A program made the position numbers and the translations under genes. A stretch of 64,000 bases of DNA from DATJPR01 sp963843525. Lineage in GTDB: Bacteria; Bacteroidota; Ignavibacteria; UBA10030; UBA6906. Numbering within the stretch: position 1 is the stretch's first letter; the number at the start of each line of letters is the position of its first letter. Under the pieces are notes generated by a model. That model was not told the DNA's origin. It did no database searches and saw nothing but the letters and a program-made list of their open reading frames with translations. The stretch spans positions 248,001-312,000 of the forward strand of contig CAWJKM010000004.1 in the NCBI GenBank assembly GCA_963843525.1, written 5' to 3'. Of this stretch, positions 17,196 to 26,520 are shown piece after piece.

Positions 17196-19493
17196 ATGAC
17201 TTCCAAATTCTACCACCGGGGGGTGTCGATATTCTGCGGGGTGAACCTCGTTTTCGCGCTCCACGCGTTTGCCGGGGGCGATCCAGTCGGTTCCGCCATT
17301 CACTATCGATGGACGAGTTCTGATTTTGGCGGCGGCGGGTATGTCACCGGATTGCTTCAACATCCTGCTGATCCGAATATCCTCTATATCAGAACCGATG
17401 TTGCGGGGGTGTTCATGAGTGTTGACGGCGGACGCAGTTGGAAAGCAGTCAACGATGGGATGACCGAGGGGCATCACCATAGTGTGGAATCCTTCGCAAT
17501 GAGCGTGAATCATCCCCACATCCTGTTCCGTGCTTCAGGCGAAGCCCGCGGTCATGAAATGGTGTCTGCGATCCATAAGAGCAGCGATGGAGGGAGGACA
17601 TGGAAACTCGTCACCACCGAACCGGATTTCTTCGGAAACGGTGCAACGAGGTTTTACGCGGAAAGAATCGGAGTCGATCCTTTCGACAGTACTTTCGTGG
17701 TGGCGGCAAGCAACTCGCGGGGAATCTGGGTAAGCACGGATGAAGGTGATACGTGGAAGTATGCAGGACTGAAAGGTGAACCGTTCTGCTGTATGGCGTT
17801 TCATCCGCAAACGAGAAACATGGTCTATGCCGCAACGCTCGATTCTCTGCCGTTCGCGTCATATTTGTATCCGGACGGTTCATACAAAAGAGAGAAGATC
17901 GGGAGGTTGTATCTTTCGACGGACAAGGGCGAAACATGGAAGACCATATTCGAGAAAAGGGGAGTGAGTTTCACCAACCTTGCGTTCGACAGGGATAATC
18001 CGGCCGTGATTCTGGCAACGTTCCGCGATGATGGCATTTACAAATCAGTCGATGGGGGAAAGACGTTTGCGAAGAAGACTACCGCACTGGGGATGGCCGA
18101 TTTCTCCAGTCTCTCGTCAGACCCGCATGAAGGTTCGACGTTGTATGCGGCAATCTGCCAGTACCCGTCCGCGAAAAATGTGGCAGCCGTTCCCTTGTTC
18201 CGTTCGACGGACAAAGGGGAAACATGGGAACTCATCAAGAAACGCTACTCCTGGGATGACTTCAAACACTTCGCCCCACAATATCAACGCCCCGACCAAA
18301 TCGGATGGGCGATCTCCAAATTTATCGTCGACAATGCGAACCCCCGGAAGTTCTACCTGATGGATTGGTACGGAATATGCGTGAGTGAAGATGCCTGTCA
18401 GACCTGGGACGCGCACTACTTCAAAGGCCTGGAGAACATCTGTCTCGAGATGATCACTGCTGACCCTGTCGTGCCGGGGAAAGTCCTGTTCGCAGGCGCG
18501 GACGGTCAACCGTGCATAAGCACGGATGGCGGCAAGACTTATTCCTCCCTTCCCGCATTGGATGCACAACAGAACTATTATTGCAGTACGGTCATTTGCC
18601 CTTCGAAATTTAAATCCGGGCTTTTGGTGTATGGCGTGACCAACAGTGCAGAGCGTCTGAGTGCGATCTGCATTTCGGAGGACGACGGGAACCACTGCAG
18701 GGTTGTTGTCCATCTGCGACAAGGGATGTTTGTCCAGGCCATAAAAGAGGACCCTTTTCATAAAGGGGTGTTCTTCGCGTATATCGACGGGGGGATAGCG
18801 AACGGCGCAGGCTTGTACAAGTCCGTTGATTGGGGAACGACGTGGCAGAAGATGTCGCTGCCGATGCTCGATTCTCTCAAGACCCTGCCTGTGCGAAAGG
18901 AGTTTATTGAGAGCGAATTGTTGGCCGTCACTGCATATCAGGCAAAAAACGTTTGCGGCACCGGTCAATTGCTCTGTGTCGACCCGACCAGAAGAAATGC
19001 TCTCTATTTCGGAGAGGCCGATAAAGGCATCTTTGCAACATCCGATGGCGGAAAATCGTGGACGACACTTGGCAAGGGCCTTCCCTTTGGGAAGGGCACT
19101 GCATCGGTTCTCAACAGCATCAAAGCGGACCCGAAACGCCCGGGGTGGCTCTACGCGGGGTTTATTCGTGAAGGGTTGTGGCGCAGTAAGGATTACGGAA
19201 GATCGTGGCGAAAACTGTTCCCGGTCCATGATCAGGTGTTCAATGCGACGGCTGTTGCAGTTGGTGGTCCATCCGGGAACGAAGTGTATGTCGCAAGTGA
19301 GCCGCTCTACTGGTCAAGATCAGAATCCGCCGTGTATGCGAGTTTCGACAACGGCACATCCTGGATAAACATCTATGACAAAACGCTTGGTGCGCTTCGT
19401 TGGAAAGGTCTTGACGTTGATAACAAGACCGGGGTCCTCTATGGCGTGACAGACGGCAATGGCGCATTTTATGGCGAGAGAATCAGAGAGTAA
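17196..19493 (+). CDS. Secreted GH74-like double beta-propeller (BNR repeats)
   Basis: A signal segment (VSIFCGVNLVFALHAFAGG) is followed by many Asp-box repeats of the SxDxGxTW type: SVDGGRSWKAV, SSDGGRTWKLV, STDEGDTWKYA, STDKGETWKTI, SVDGGKTFAKK, STDGGKTYSSL, TSDGGKSWTTL. The opening WTSSDFGGGGYVTGLLQHPAD and ILYIRTDVAGVF match the start of GH74 xyloglucanases, where the Asp of RTD is near the catalytic base. Length (765 aa) fits two seven-bladed propellers. If GH74, it would cut xyloglucan-type backbones; many BNR proteins of this kind have no proven activity. The gene is followed 60 bases later by the GH28-like gene. The start overlaps a minus-strand gene remnant. Confidence 0.8.
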   Translation: MTSKFYHRGVSIFCGVNLVFALHAFAGGDPVGSAIHYRWTSSDFGGGGYVTGLLQHPADPNILYIRTDVAGVFMSVDGGRSWKAVNDGMTEGHHHSVESFAMSVNHPHILFRASGEARGHEMVSAIHKSSDGGRTWKLVTTEPDFFGNGATRFYAERIGVDPFDSTFVVAASNSRGIWVSTDEGDTWKYAGLKGEPFCCMAFHPQTRNMVYAATLDSLPFASYLYPDGSYKREKIGRLYLSTDKGETWKTIFEKRGVSFTNLAFDRDNPAVILATFRDDGIYKSVDGGKTFAKKTTALGMADFSSLSSDPHEGSTLYAAICQYPSAKNVAAVPLFRSTDKGETWELIKKRYSWDDFKHFAPQYQRPDQIGWAISKFIVDNANPRKFYLMDWYGICVSEDACQTWDAHYFKGLENICLEMITADPVVPGKVLFAGADGQPCISTDGGKTYSSLPALDAQQNYYCSTVICPSKFKSGLLVYGVTNSAERLSAICISEDDGNHCRVVVHLRQGMFVQAIKEDPFHKGVFFAYIDGGIANGAGLYKSVDWGTTWQKMSLPMLDSLKTLPVRKEFIESELLAVTAYQAKNVCGTGQLLCVDPTRRNALYFGEADKGIFATSDGGKSWTTLGKGLPFGKGTASVLNSIKADPKRPGWLYAGFIREGLWRSKDYGRSWRKLFPVHDQVFNATAVAVGGPSGNEVYVASEPLYWSRSESAVYASFDNGTSWINIYDKTLGALRWKGLDVDNKTGVLYGVTDGNGAFYGERIRE

Positions 19494-19553
19494 GAAGAGT
19501 ATGTACACACTCCGTACGCTGCATTGCACTTACTTGAGAGGAATGTGTGAGGT

Positions 19554-20957
19554 ATGACAAAAAGATCTGTTATCTTCGCGTTGCTCCTGTGCGCTGTGAG
19601 CTCGTTCTCTGCACAAGCCCGGAACGATTCTCCCGCCACGGTGTTCGTGTCTCCGGCTATACCAGGCCTCGACACAAGTGATCTGTATACGGTTTCGATC
19701 AATGGACACGACGTGTGGACGGAAAAGTTCCGAACGGCCATGGATATCAGTTCGATGCCGGACTGGTTCATGGAGCCGTACACCAGGGTCCAACAGGAGA
19801 TTCATCAAGCGAGCTGCTCCTGCGATGGACAGATGCAGGTCGCCATCCGCGTTTCGCGCACCATCAAGATGGTGACCATCCATCCTACAAGCCGTGGAAT
19901 ACACCCCATGGTGAAAGACAATGTTGTGTCATTTTCACTTTCCGGACCGGAGAAGATTTCCGTTGAAATAAACGACCTCCCACCGTTGTTTGTTTTTGCA
20001 GATTCCGTCGAGCAGGAGAGCATCTCTCCCGACGGTCCGGGCATCCATTACTTCGGCCCCGGGGTGCATCGGCCAGGATTGATCTCCCTGAAGGACAATG
20101 AAACAGTGTTCATCGCTGCCGGCGCGATCGTGTACGGCGGCATTCGGGCAAATGGAGCACGGAATATCCGCGTGATCGGCCGCGGCATTCTGGATGGAGG
20201 ATATGCATTCAAACAGATGGTATTGGTGGAAAACTGCAAAGATGTTCTTTTTGACGGTGTGATGATTCGCAACGGAGATGGCTGGACGAATACCCTGATC
20301 AATTGTGACGGAGTACGCTATGACCACGTGAAGGTATTGAGCTTTGGCCCTGCCGGTGACGGCATCGATCCCCTCAATTCGCGACGCGTCGTCATCTCTC
20401 ACTGCTTCCTGCGTTGCACCGACGATTGTATCGCAATAAAAGGGCCGGCACCGGATCAGATTGTCGACGATATCCTGGTTGCCAACTCTACGATGATCGG
20501 CTTTGCCTTCAGTGATGGAGTGACAATTGGTTTTGAGACCAATGCCCCTTCGATGAGCAATATCACCGTGCGCGATTGCGATGTGATACTTGCGCGCGGG
20601 GGGAGCCGCGTCGACGGTCATAGCGGGTTCAGCATCATTTGCGACGGGCCGGCGCTCATCAGCAATGTTCTCTTCGAGAACATTCGTGTGGAGAAGTCCG
20701 AACTCAAACTGTTCGAACTGCAGATAACCGATGGCACAAAGTATGGTGTCGGGCCTCCCGGGCACATCAAAGACGTCACGCTGAAAAATATTTCATGGGG
20801 GCACGAGGGTCCCATCATTCTGAAAGGATTTGATGAGAATCACCGGATACAAAGGGTAACATTCGACCATTGTGTGGTGGCGGGCGAACCGCTCCAGGAC
20901 TTGAAGACGAAGGTGATGCAAATAGGAAAGTTCGTCGATGATGTTGTGGTGCGGTAA
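19554..20957 (+). CDS. Secreted GH28-like beta-helix glycosidase
   Basis: Signal peptide (MTKRSVIFALLLCAVSSFSAQA), an N-terminal beta domain (about 25-140) that begins with VFVSPAIPGLDTSDLYTVSING, then a right-handed parallel beta-helix. The active-site Asp motifs of the polygalacturonase-like group are present in variant form: GDGIDPLNSRR and CTDDCIAIKG, followed by SDGVTIGFE in place of the usual GHG. The family cleaves galacturonans, rhamnogalacturonans or related glycans; the N-terminal beta domain is seen in GH28-like and GH49-like bacterial enzymes. A gaggaatgtgtgagg stretch precedes the ATG. It is probably cotranscribed with the GH74-like gene and fits a pectin-degrading role. Confidence 0.82.
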   Translation: MTKRSVIFALLLCAVSSFSAQARNDSPATVFVSPAIPGLDTSDLYTVSINGHDVWTEKFRTAMDISSMPDWFMEPYTRVQQEIHQASCSCDGQMQVAIRVSRTIKMVTIHPTSRGIHPMVKDNVVSFSLSGPEKISVEINDLPPLFVFADSVEQESISPDGPGIHYFGPGVHRPGLISLKDNETVFIAAGAIVYGGIRANGARNIRVIGRGILDGGYAFKQMVLVENCKDVLFDGVMIRNGDGWTNTLINCDGVRYDHVKVLSFGPAGDGIDPLNSRRVVISHCFLRCTDDCIAIKGPAPDQIVDDILVANSTMIGFAFSDGVTIGFETNAPSMSNITVRDCDVILARGGSRVDGHSGFSIICDGPALISNVLFENIRVEKSELKLFELQITDGTKYGVGPPGHIKDVTLKNISWGHEGPIILKGFDENHRIQRVTFDHCVVAGEPLQDLKTKVMQIGKFVDDVVVR

Positions 20958-21062
20958 CCGGTTCTGGAGGTCGTCGTTGGCCCCAAGTGCTCCTGGACAT
21001 CTATATTGACTCATTGCTCCTGACGTTCGGTAGTGGGTCAGACTACATTACCGGAGGTAACT

Positions 21063-23099
21063 ATGATGCATTTAAAGAGCAAATATTCCATGAGGCCGGT
21101 GTTTACGAGAAGAAGAGAGAGGGCAGTCGGACTGCTCTTTGCGCTTCTCGTGAGTTCATCCCTCCTCCTGGCCGAAACGAAGAATGACTTTGAGGTCAAA
21201 TCACCCGATGGCGCAGTGAGCGTGAAGGTTGTGGCGGGAGCGAAACTCGAGTGGTCTGTGCAGCACAAGGGGGAACAAATCATTGCGCCGTCAGCGATTT
21301 CCCTGATATTGGAGGGGGGCGATACCCTTGGAGATCATGCACAAATCACCTCGTCCAAAACGGACAAGATAAAGACCGTCATCGCTGCGATCAATTATAT
21401 CAAGGCGCGCATTCCGGACGAGTATACCCAGCTCACTCTCAATTGTAAGAATGGTTACGGTGTCAGGTTCAGGGTCTATAATGATGCCGTCGCGTACCAG
21501 TTCTTCACGAAGAAAAGAGGAGAGATCATCGTAAAAAATGAAGAGGCCAACTTCAATTTTACTGAGGATCGTAAAGCGTTCTTGCCGTATATGTGGGATT
21601 ACAGAGGAGGAAAGATATTCAATTCGTCTTTTGAGGCGCTGTACCGGGAGATCAACATTTCTCAATTTTTGCGTGACTCCCTGGCCTTTCTGCCGGTGCT
21701 GGTCGATGTCGGGAATAAGAAAAAGGTGGTCATCCTGGAAGCAGACCTGGAAGACTACCCGGGCATGTATCTGAACATTAATCCGACCCGCAAAGGTTTG
21801 GTGGGTGTGTATGCCCCCTATCCGATAGAAGCACAACTGAGCGGATTTGGAAGCATCAATTATATTCCGACCATAAGGGCGGACTATATTGCGAAGACGA
21901 GCGGCACCAGGAATTTTCCCTGGAGGGCAATTGCAGTCAGCCAGAGCGACAAAGAGCTGCTGAATAACGACATAGTCCAGAAGCTGGCCTCGCCCCCGAG
22001 AATATCCGATATCGGCTGGATAAAACCGGGACAGGTCGCCTGGGATTGGTGGAATAACTGGAACATCACTCACGTGGATTTTAAGGCCGGTATCAACACG
22101 CCGACGTACAAGTACTATATCGATTTTGCCGCTGCGAATAAGATCGCCTATATCATCATGGACGCAGGTTGGTCCCCGATGTTGGACCTTACCAAGGTGG
22201 TCCCCGCGATCAATCTCCAGGAAATTGTGGATTACGGCAAGCAGAAAGGCGTGGATGTGATCCTCTGGGCTTCATGGTACGCAGTGACACAACAGATGGA
22301 CACCGTGTTCCCTTTGTACGCAAAAATGGGAGTGAAAGGTTTCAAGATCGATTTTGTCGATCGGGACGATCAAAAAGCTGTGGCCTCTCTGTATGAGATC
22401 GCGAAGAAGGCGGCGGAATATCATCTCCTCGTGGATTACCATGGAGTGTTCAAGCCTACCGGCCTCCAGCGGACCTATCCGAATGTCATCGGTATTGAGG
22501 GTGTGAAGGGACTGGAGAACTATAAGTGGGCAATCGAAGATCAACCGCGGTATGTCACCAGCATTCCATACATCCGCATGTTGGCCGGCCCGATGGATTA
22601 CACCCCCGGAGCGATGAGAAATGCCGTCCTGGCCGATTTCAGGCCGATCAACGATAATCCCATGAGTCAGGGAACCCGCTGCGCTCAATTAGCGATGTAC
22701 GTGGTGTTCGACGCGCCGCTGCAAATGCTTTCGGATAATCCCACCACTTACATGAAGGAGCAGGAGTGCACGAACTTCATCACAAGTGTCCCTACGACGT
22801 TTGACGAAACGGTCCCCATGGACGGGAAAGTGGGGGAGTACGTCGCGCTTGCACGGAGAAAAGGGGATACGTGGTTTGTCGGAGCGATAAGCAACTGGGA
22901 TGCACGGGATGAGACCCTTGGCTTCTCATTCCTCGGCAACGGGGTCTACCAGGCAACAGTGTTTGAGGACGGCGTCAATGCTGACCGAAACGGCACAGAC
23001 TACAAGAAAGCCGTGATCTCCATTTCCTCAGGGGATTCGCTGAAGATTCACCTTGCCCCTGGAGGCGGTTGGGCTGCAAGAATCGAAAAACTCCGTTAG
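21063..23099 (+). CDS. GH97 glycosidase (retaining alpha-galactosidase type)
   Basis: GH97 layout: signal segment (LLFALLVSSSLLLAE), N-terminal beta-super-sandwich (LEWSVQHKGEQI, then AVAYQFFTKKRGEI), central TIM barrel (about 275-560) and C-terminal beta domain. The barrel strand GFKIDFVDRDDQ carries Asp430, at the position of the nucleophile in the retaining alpha-galactosidase branch; inverting SusB-type enzymes have no Asp nucleophile there. Release of alpha-galactose, or a similar alpha-sugar, in the periplasm is therefore likely. Calcium is usual in this family. The start at 21063 is preceded by accggaggta, a good ribosome binding site; an in-frame extension to 21033 lacks one. It ends 28 bases before a convergent cytochrome gene. 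Confidence 0.92.
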   Translation: MMHLKSKYSMRPVFTRRRERAVGLLFALLVSSSLLLAETKNDFEVKSPDGAVSVKVVAGAKLEWSVQHKGEQIIAPSAISLILEGGDTLGDHAQITSSKTDKIKTVIAAINYIKARIPDEYTQLTLNCKNGYGVRFRVYNDAVAYQFFTKKRGEIIVKNEEANFNFTEDRKAFLPYMWDYRGGKIFNSSFEALYREINISQFLRDSLAFLPVLVDVGNKKKVVILEADLEDYPGMYLNINPTRKGLVGVYAPYPIEAQLSGFGSINYIPTIRADYIAKTSGTRNFPWRAIAVSQSDKELLNNDIVQKLASPPRISDIGWIKPGQVAWDWWNNWNITHVDFKAGINTPTYKYYIDFAAANKIAYIIMDAGWSPMLDLTKVVPAINLQEIVDYGKQKGVDVILWASWYAVTQQMDTVFPLYAKMGVKGFKIDFVDRDDQKAVASLYEIAKKAAEYHLLVDYHGVFKPTGLQRTYPNVIGIEGVKGLENYKWAIEDQPRYVTSIPYIRMLAGPMDYTPGAMRNAVLADFRPINDNPMSQGTRCAQLAMYVVFDAPLQMLSDNPTTYMKEQECTNFITSVPTTFDETVPMDGKVGEYVALARRKGDTWFVGAISNWDARDETLGFSFLGNGVYQATVFEDGVNADRNGTDYKKAVISISSGDSLKIHLAPGGGWAARIEKLR

Positions 23100-23127
23100 A
23101 CCCGGGACTGAACCCGGAACTCGAGGG

Positions 23128-24195
23128 CTAGCCGCCCTTTGCCTTTGGAATCCCTGCCGGATGGCAATCCGGGCAGCCGACGAAATGGATGTTGTGCGGA
23201 CTCTTGCTGTCGGCGAATGTGGTGTTCATCTTCGTCACATCGCGTCCACAGTTTGAGATGGCGGGATGGCAATCGATGCAACTCTGCCGCGCGTCGTTGC
23301 TGTGAGTATCATGACAGGTGAGACAGCTGAGGCCCTCGTGGACTCCACGCGGCGTTCTGTCGTCGCTTGAGCCGGCGACATGAAATGCGTTCGGAGCATG
23401 ACACTGCATGCACACGCGCTGGCGCGGATCGGTAGATTGATCGACGGGACGTTTCCCATCGTAGACCTTCACCAAAGGTAAATCGTCGGCTTCGATGTGC
23501 GTCTTCTCATACCGATAGTAGTAGAGGACAACGGCGGAATCCACCGGGGTGGCATAGAATATCTTCTTCGGATCCGAATAGTCGGGAGAAACGGCTGGAG
23601 AGCCCCGCCGGTGGATTTCGTGGCAGGTGAGACACGGGATTGCTGGTCGGGCTGCCTGGTCAGGCTGATTGATTTTCCAGGGACCTTTCGTGCTTACCGG
23701 GCTCATCAAGTCCTGGATCGTTCCCCCGAAAAACATCCCATGGCAACGGAGACAGTCGGAGTTCGGCTGCTCCCGTGAGTTGTGTTTTTCGTTGAGGAAC
23801 AGCGCCGCGTAGGTCGCGGAATGTCCTCCCGATATCCATTTGGCATACTCTTTCCCGTGACAGCGTTTGCAGTTGTCCAACATTTCCACGACTTGCGTCT
23901 CGTCAAGTCCGATCTCCTGCGAGCCAGTTCGTGTAAAATGATGGACCACCATTCTCCCCTTTTCCGTGAGGCTGTGGAGACCGTTACTGAATGCCGTGCC
24001 GTGACACTCCCTGCAACTGAGCAATCGATGACCACTATGCGCCCATGCCGTGGACGAGCTTTCGATCTCATGGCAGGAAGCGCACGTCGTTTGTGGCGAA
24101 GCCGTGTCCCAGAAGACGTCAAGCCCGATCAGCAGCACGAGAACCGCACCGAGCCCCAAAGCGACGCGGTTGACCAGCTTGCGAATACTTTTCAT
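23128..24195 (-). CDS. Nine-haem c-type cytochrome with N-terminal membrane anchor
   Basis: One N-terminal transmembrane helix (VALGLGAVLVLLIGLDVFW) is followed by nine CxxCH haem-binding motifs: CASCH, CRECH, CKRCH, CLRCH, CLTCH, CMQCH, CLTCH, CIDCH and CPDCH. The first pair with the anchor resembles NapC/NirT-type quinol-linked cytochromes; the rest resembles multihaem octa- and nona-haem proteins. It is the third gene of an operon with a GMC flavoprotein and a gluconate-dehydrogenase subunit 3 type protein (36-base gap to the GMC gene). It is therefore the likely electron acceptor that passes electrons from sugar oxidation to the respiratory chain. Usual partner cytochromes carry one to three haems, so nine is unusual. 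Confidence 0.92.
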   Translation of the reverse strand: MKSIRKLVNRVALGLGAVLVLLIGLDVFWDTASPQTTCASCHEIESSSTAWAHSGHRLLSCRECHGTAFSNGLHSLTEKGRMVVHHFTRTGSQEIGLDETQVVEMLDNCKRCHGKEYAKWISGGHSATYAALFLNEKHNSREQPNSDCLRCHGMFFGGTIQDLMSPVSTKGPWKINQPDQAARPAIPCLTCHEIHRRGSPAVSPDYSDPKKIFYATPVDSAVVLYYYRYEKTHIEADDLPLVKVYDGKRPVDQSTDPRQRVCMQCHAPNAFHVAGSSDDRTPRGVHEGLSCLTCHDTHSNDARQSCIDCHPAISNCGRDVTKMNTTFADSKSPHNIHFVGCPDCHPAGIPKAKGG

Positions 24196-24231
24196 GGAAA
24201 TGCCTTCCGAGAACTCCGGGGGATTGGACGA

Positions 24232-25887
24232 CTACGCGAATCGATTCCCTTTTTGCCATTCATTCGCGATGTATCCGCCAACCCAATACCCCAGGGCCAT
24301 GATTGTGAGAGCGGGATTGAACCCGCCGTTGGTGACATGAAGACTCGCATCTGCCACAAAGACGTTTGGAGTCTCGTGAACGCGACCATACTTGTCCGTG
24401 ACCGATGTCTGCGGGTCGTTCCCCATCCGGCATGTCCCTGCCTGGTGTTGTCCTCCGCTCAGTCCTCTCCCCCCGACACTCTGCCAGGTGATGGAGGCTC
24501 CGGCTTCCCTCAGGATTGACTCGGCTTTGCCCGAGAGAAACTTGCACCCTTCGAAATCCTTCGCGTGGCGGGTACCGGAGAGGCGGACAACCGGGATGCC
24601 CCAGGCATCTTTCACCGAAGGATCGATCTGGACCCGCGAATCAAAGACCGGCATTTCCTGGATCGGGCCGACCACCTGCACATTCCTCCGGAAGTATTCC
24701 CGTTGAAACTCCTTGTGGGCTTTTCCCCATGTCGGGGCGCCGGGGGGACGAATGCCGGTGAAGAGGTACGGGAGGCGTGTAAACTCATTTGCCAGGAGGC
24801 CTCCGCCGATGATTCCGGTATTGTGATGACTGAAATCGCTGATCGCGATCGAGGCGCCGGGTCCGACATCGTCAAAAATATCCTCCTCGAAAAGCCCAAA
24901 CGCGCCGGTATAGGCATGACCCTGGAGGTTTCTGCCGACCCAGTCGTGGCGATTGCCAATCCCCGCGGGAAAGGCTTTCGATTTCGAATTTAGCAGGAGT
25001 CTTGGCGTTTCGGTGGCCGAAGCGGAGACAACGATAATGTCCGCGCTTTGTGACTGTTTGTTCCCATCGCGGTCGAAGTACTCGACGCCGGTGGGCCGGC
25101 CCGACTCGTTCACGACAATCTCGCTCACGACGCAGTTCGTGCGAAGTTCACAATTCCCCGTGGCCAGCGCAGTCGGAATGACGGTATTCTGCGTGCCCGA
25201 TTTTGCGTTGAGAGGGCAGGCAAAGCCGCAACAGGATCGCCTTCGTACGCATGCCGGCCGGTCGTTGTACGGCACTGAGTTCCGCAGCATCGGGATAGGG
25301 AAGGGATGCAACCCCATTTGCCTCATCGTCGATTCCAGCATCGTTGCTTCTTTGTTATAGGCGAACGGCGGCATCGGATATGGTTTCTTTCTCGGGGCGG
25401 CGAACGGATTGCGCGACGCGTCGCCTGCCACGCCGATTTCCCATTCTGCTTTCTCGTAGCAGTGTTCGAGGTCCTCGTAGGAGACCGGCCAATCTTCCAG
25501 CGTCGAGCCTTCCACCGGTCCGTACGTGGTTTTCATCCGGAAGTCCTCGGGCATGAACCGCCACGCCATCGCTCCGTAGCTCACGGTGCCTGATCCGACA
25601 CAGGCAGCGACATTGTTATAGTCGTTTTCGCTCGGCACGACGATTGCAGTCGTCCCGTCGGAATTCACGACGACCCTGCGGTATCGTACGTCGTCGGGTC
25701 CGAAGGCGTTTCCGAGTACCGTCGTTCGTTGGGAGAGCAGCTCGTCGGTGTCGTGCGCGTCAAATGAAACCCAGTCTCCGCGTTCAAAGAGGATGACGGA
25801 CAAACCCTCCTCGCTCAGTTCTCTGGCGACGACACCGCCCCCGGCTCCGGCTCCGACCACAACAGCATTAACGTGACGGTTGCTCAT
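24232..25887 (-). CDS. GMC-family FAD oxidoreductase (membrane sugar dehydrogenase subunit)
   Basis: The N-terminal FAD-binding motif VVVGAGAGGGVVARELSEEG and the C-terminal GMC signature (QHQAGTCRMG, then NVFVADASLHVTNGGFNPALT) are both present. The catalytic His/Asn region sits near HVTNGGFNP. No signal peptide is seen; related flavoproteins are exported by hitch-hiking with the TAT-signal subunit 3, whose gene ends one base before this start. Members oxidise alcohols of sugars such as gluconate, sorbitol or position C3 of glycosides. Together with the downstream nine-haem cytochrome it forms a three-part membrane dehydrogenase. The substrate is not readable from the sequence. Confidence 0.9.
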   Translation of the reverse strand: MSNRHVNAVVVGAGAGGGVVARELSEEGLSVILFERGDWVSFDAHDTDELLSQRTTVLGNAFGPDDVRYRRVVVNSDGTTAIVVPSENDYNNVAACVGSGTVSYGAMAWRFMPEDFRMKTTYGPVEGSTLEDWPVSYEDLEHCYEKAEWEIGVAGDASRNPFAAPRKKPYPMPPFAYNKEATMLESTMRQMGLHPFPIPMLRNSVPYNDRPACVRRRSCCGFACPLNAKSGTQNTVIPTALATGNCELRTNCVVSEIVVNESGRPTGVEYFDRDGNKQSQSADIIVVSASATETPRLLLNSKSKAFPAGIGNRHDWVGRNLQGHAYTGAFGLFEEDIFDDVGPGASIAISDFSHHNTGIIGGGLLANEFTRLPYLFTGIRPPGAPTWGKAHKEFQREYFRRNVQVVGPIQEMPVFDSRVQIDPSVKDAWGIPVVRLSGTRHAKDFEGCKFLSGKAESILREAGASITWQSVGGRGLSGGQHQAGTCRMGNDPQTSVTDKYGRVHETPNVFVADASLHVTNGGFNPALTIMALGYWVGGYIANEWQKGNRFA

Positions 25888-25888
25888 T

Positions 25889-26467
25889 TCAAACTCCGTA
25901 ACGGTTTTGGCCGACGGTCTGCAGATCGTCGAGTCCCATCATTTTGTAACTCACGAAGTTGTTGTTGCCCCCGTGCCGGGGGCTTCCATAGTAGCCCTGA
26001 AGCGAATGCGACCGAACCAGTTCGAAGAACCTGGCGGAAAAACTGTTTTTCCAACCGTCGCCTTCTAGATTGTCCGCCTCCATGTCGCGGAGGAATCCGG
26101 TTTGCGTATCCCACGGCAGTTTCTCAAATCGGTCTTGATGTTTCCGCAAGCAGGACTCCTCGATAGCTGCGAGCCCTCGTCTGTAATCCTGCTGATATCT
26201 GCGGTACGGTCCCGCAAGCTGAATATCGATGAAATTCGCGACTCCGGTGTCACGGCCGCCGGGCCATTCGTCAGTGGGAATAATCTGCTCGACGAGGGCT
26301 TCCACCAGGTGATACTCCTCATCGGAGAGGAAATTCCTGGTCGGCTGGGTGGACGGGGAGCAGCCCTCGAGCAGGCTGAAGTTGCCGGCAGCGAGGGTCA
26401 GCGTCCCTGCGCCCAGTGCGGCACGTGCCATGAATTCCCTTCGCGAGATCCTGTTGCGCTCGTCCAT
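25889..26467 (-). CDS. Gluconate 2-dehydrogenase subunit 3 family protein, TAT signal
   Basis: A twin-arginine signal (RISRREFMARAALGAGTL) ends at a hydrophobic stretch that includes a Cys (SLLEGC), suggesting a TAT lipoprotein. The mature part contains the family features LSDEEYHLVEALVEQIIPTDEWPGG in part, GVANFIDIQLAGPYR, and YYGSPRHGGN near the end. This small subunit is needed for export and maturation of the GMC flavoprotein encoded one base downstream. It is the first gene of the triad. Length (192 aa) is normal. Confidence 0.9.
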   Translation of the reverse strand: MDERNRISRREFMARAALGAGTLTLAAGNFSLLEGCSPSTQPTRNFLSDEEYHLVEALVEQIIPTDEWPGGRDTGVANFIDIQLAGPYRRYQQDYRRGLAAIEESCLRKHQDRFEKLPWDTQTGFLRDMEADNLEGDGWKNSFSARFFELVRSHSLQGYYGSPRHGGNNNFVSYKMMGLDDLQTVGQNRYGV

Positions 26468-26520
26468 GTCTCGTCACCTGTTTGTCCATTGAGGAAAGTC
26501 GGAGGGTCGCCGTTCCGCGC

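Noticed and set aside
18117..19229. Minus-strand frame of 370 codons
   Set aside because: It lies wholly antisense to the GH74-like gene, whose repeats read clearly on the plus strand; the minus frame has no family content.
23101..23117. Hairpin between the GH97 and cytochrome genes
   Set aside because: The five-bp stem has no T tract and is too weak to call a terminator.
23782..24519. Plus-strand frame of 245 codons
   Set aside because: It is antisense to the junction of the nine-haem cytochrome and the GMC gene.
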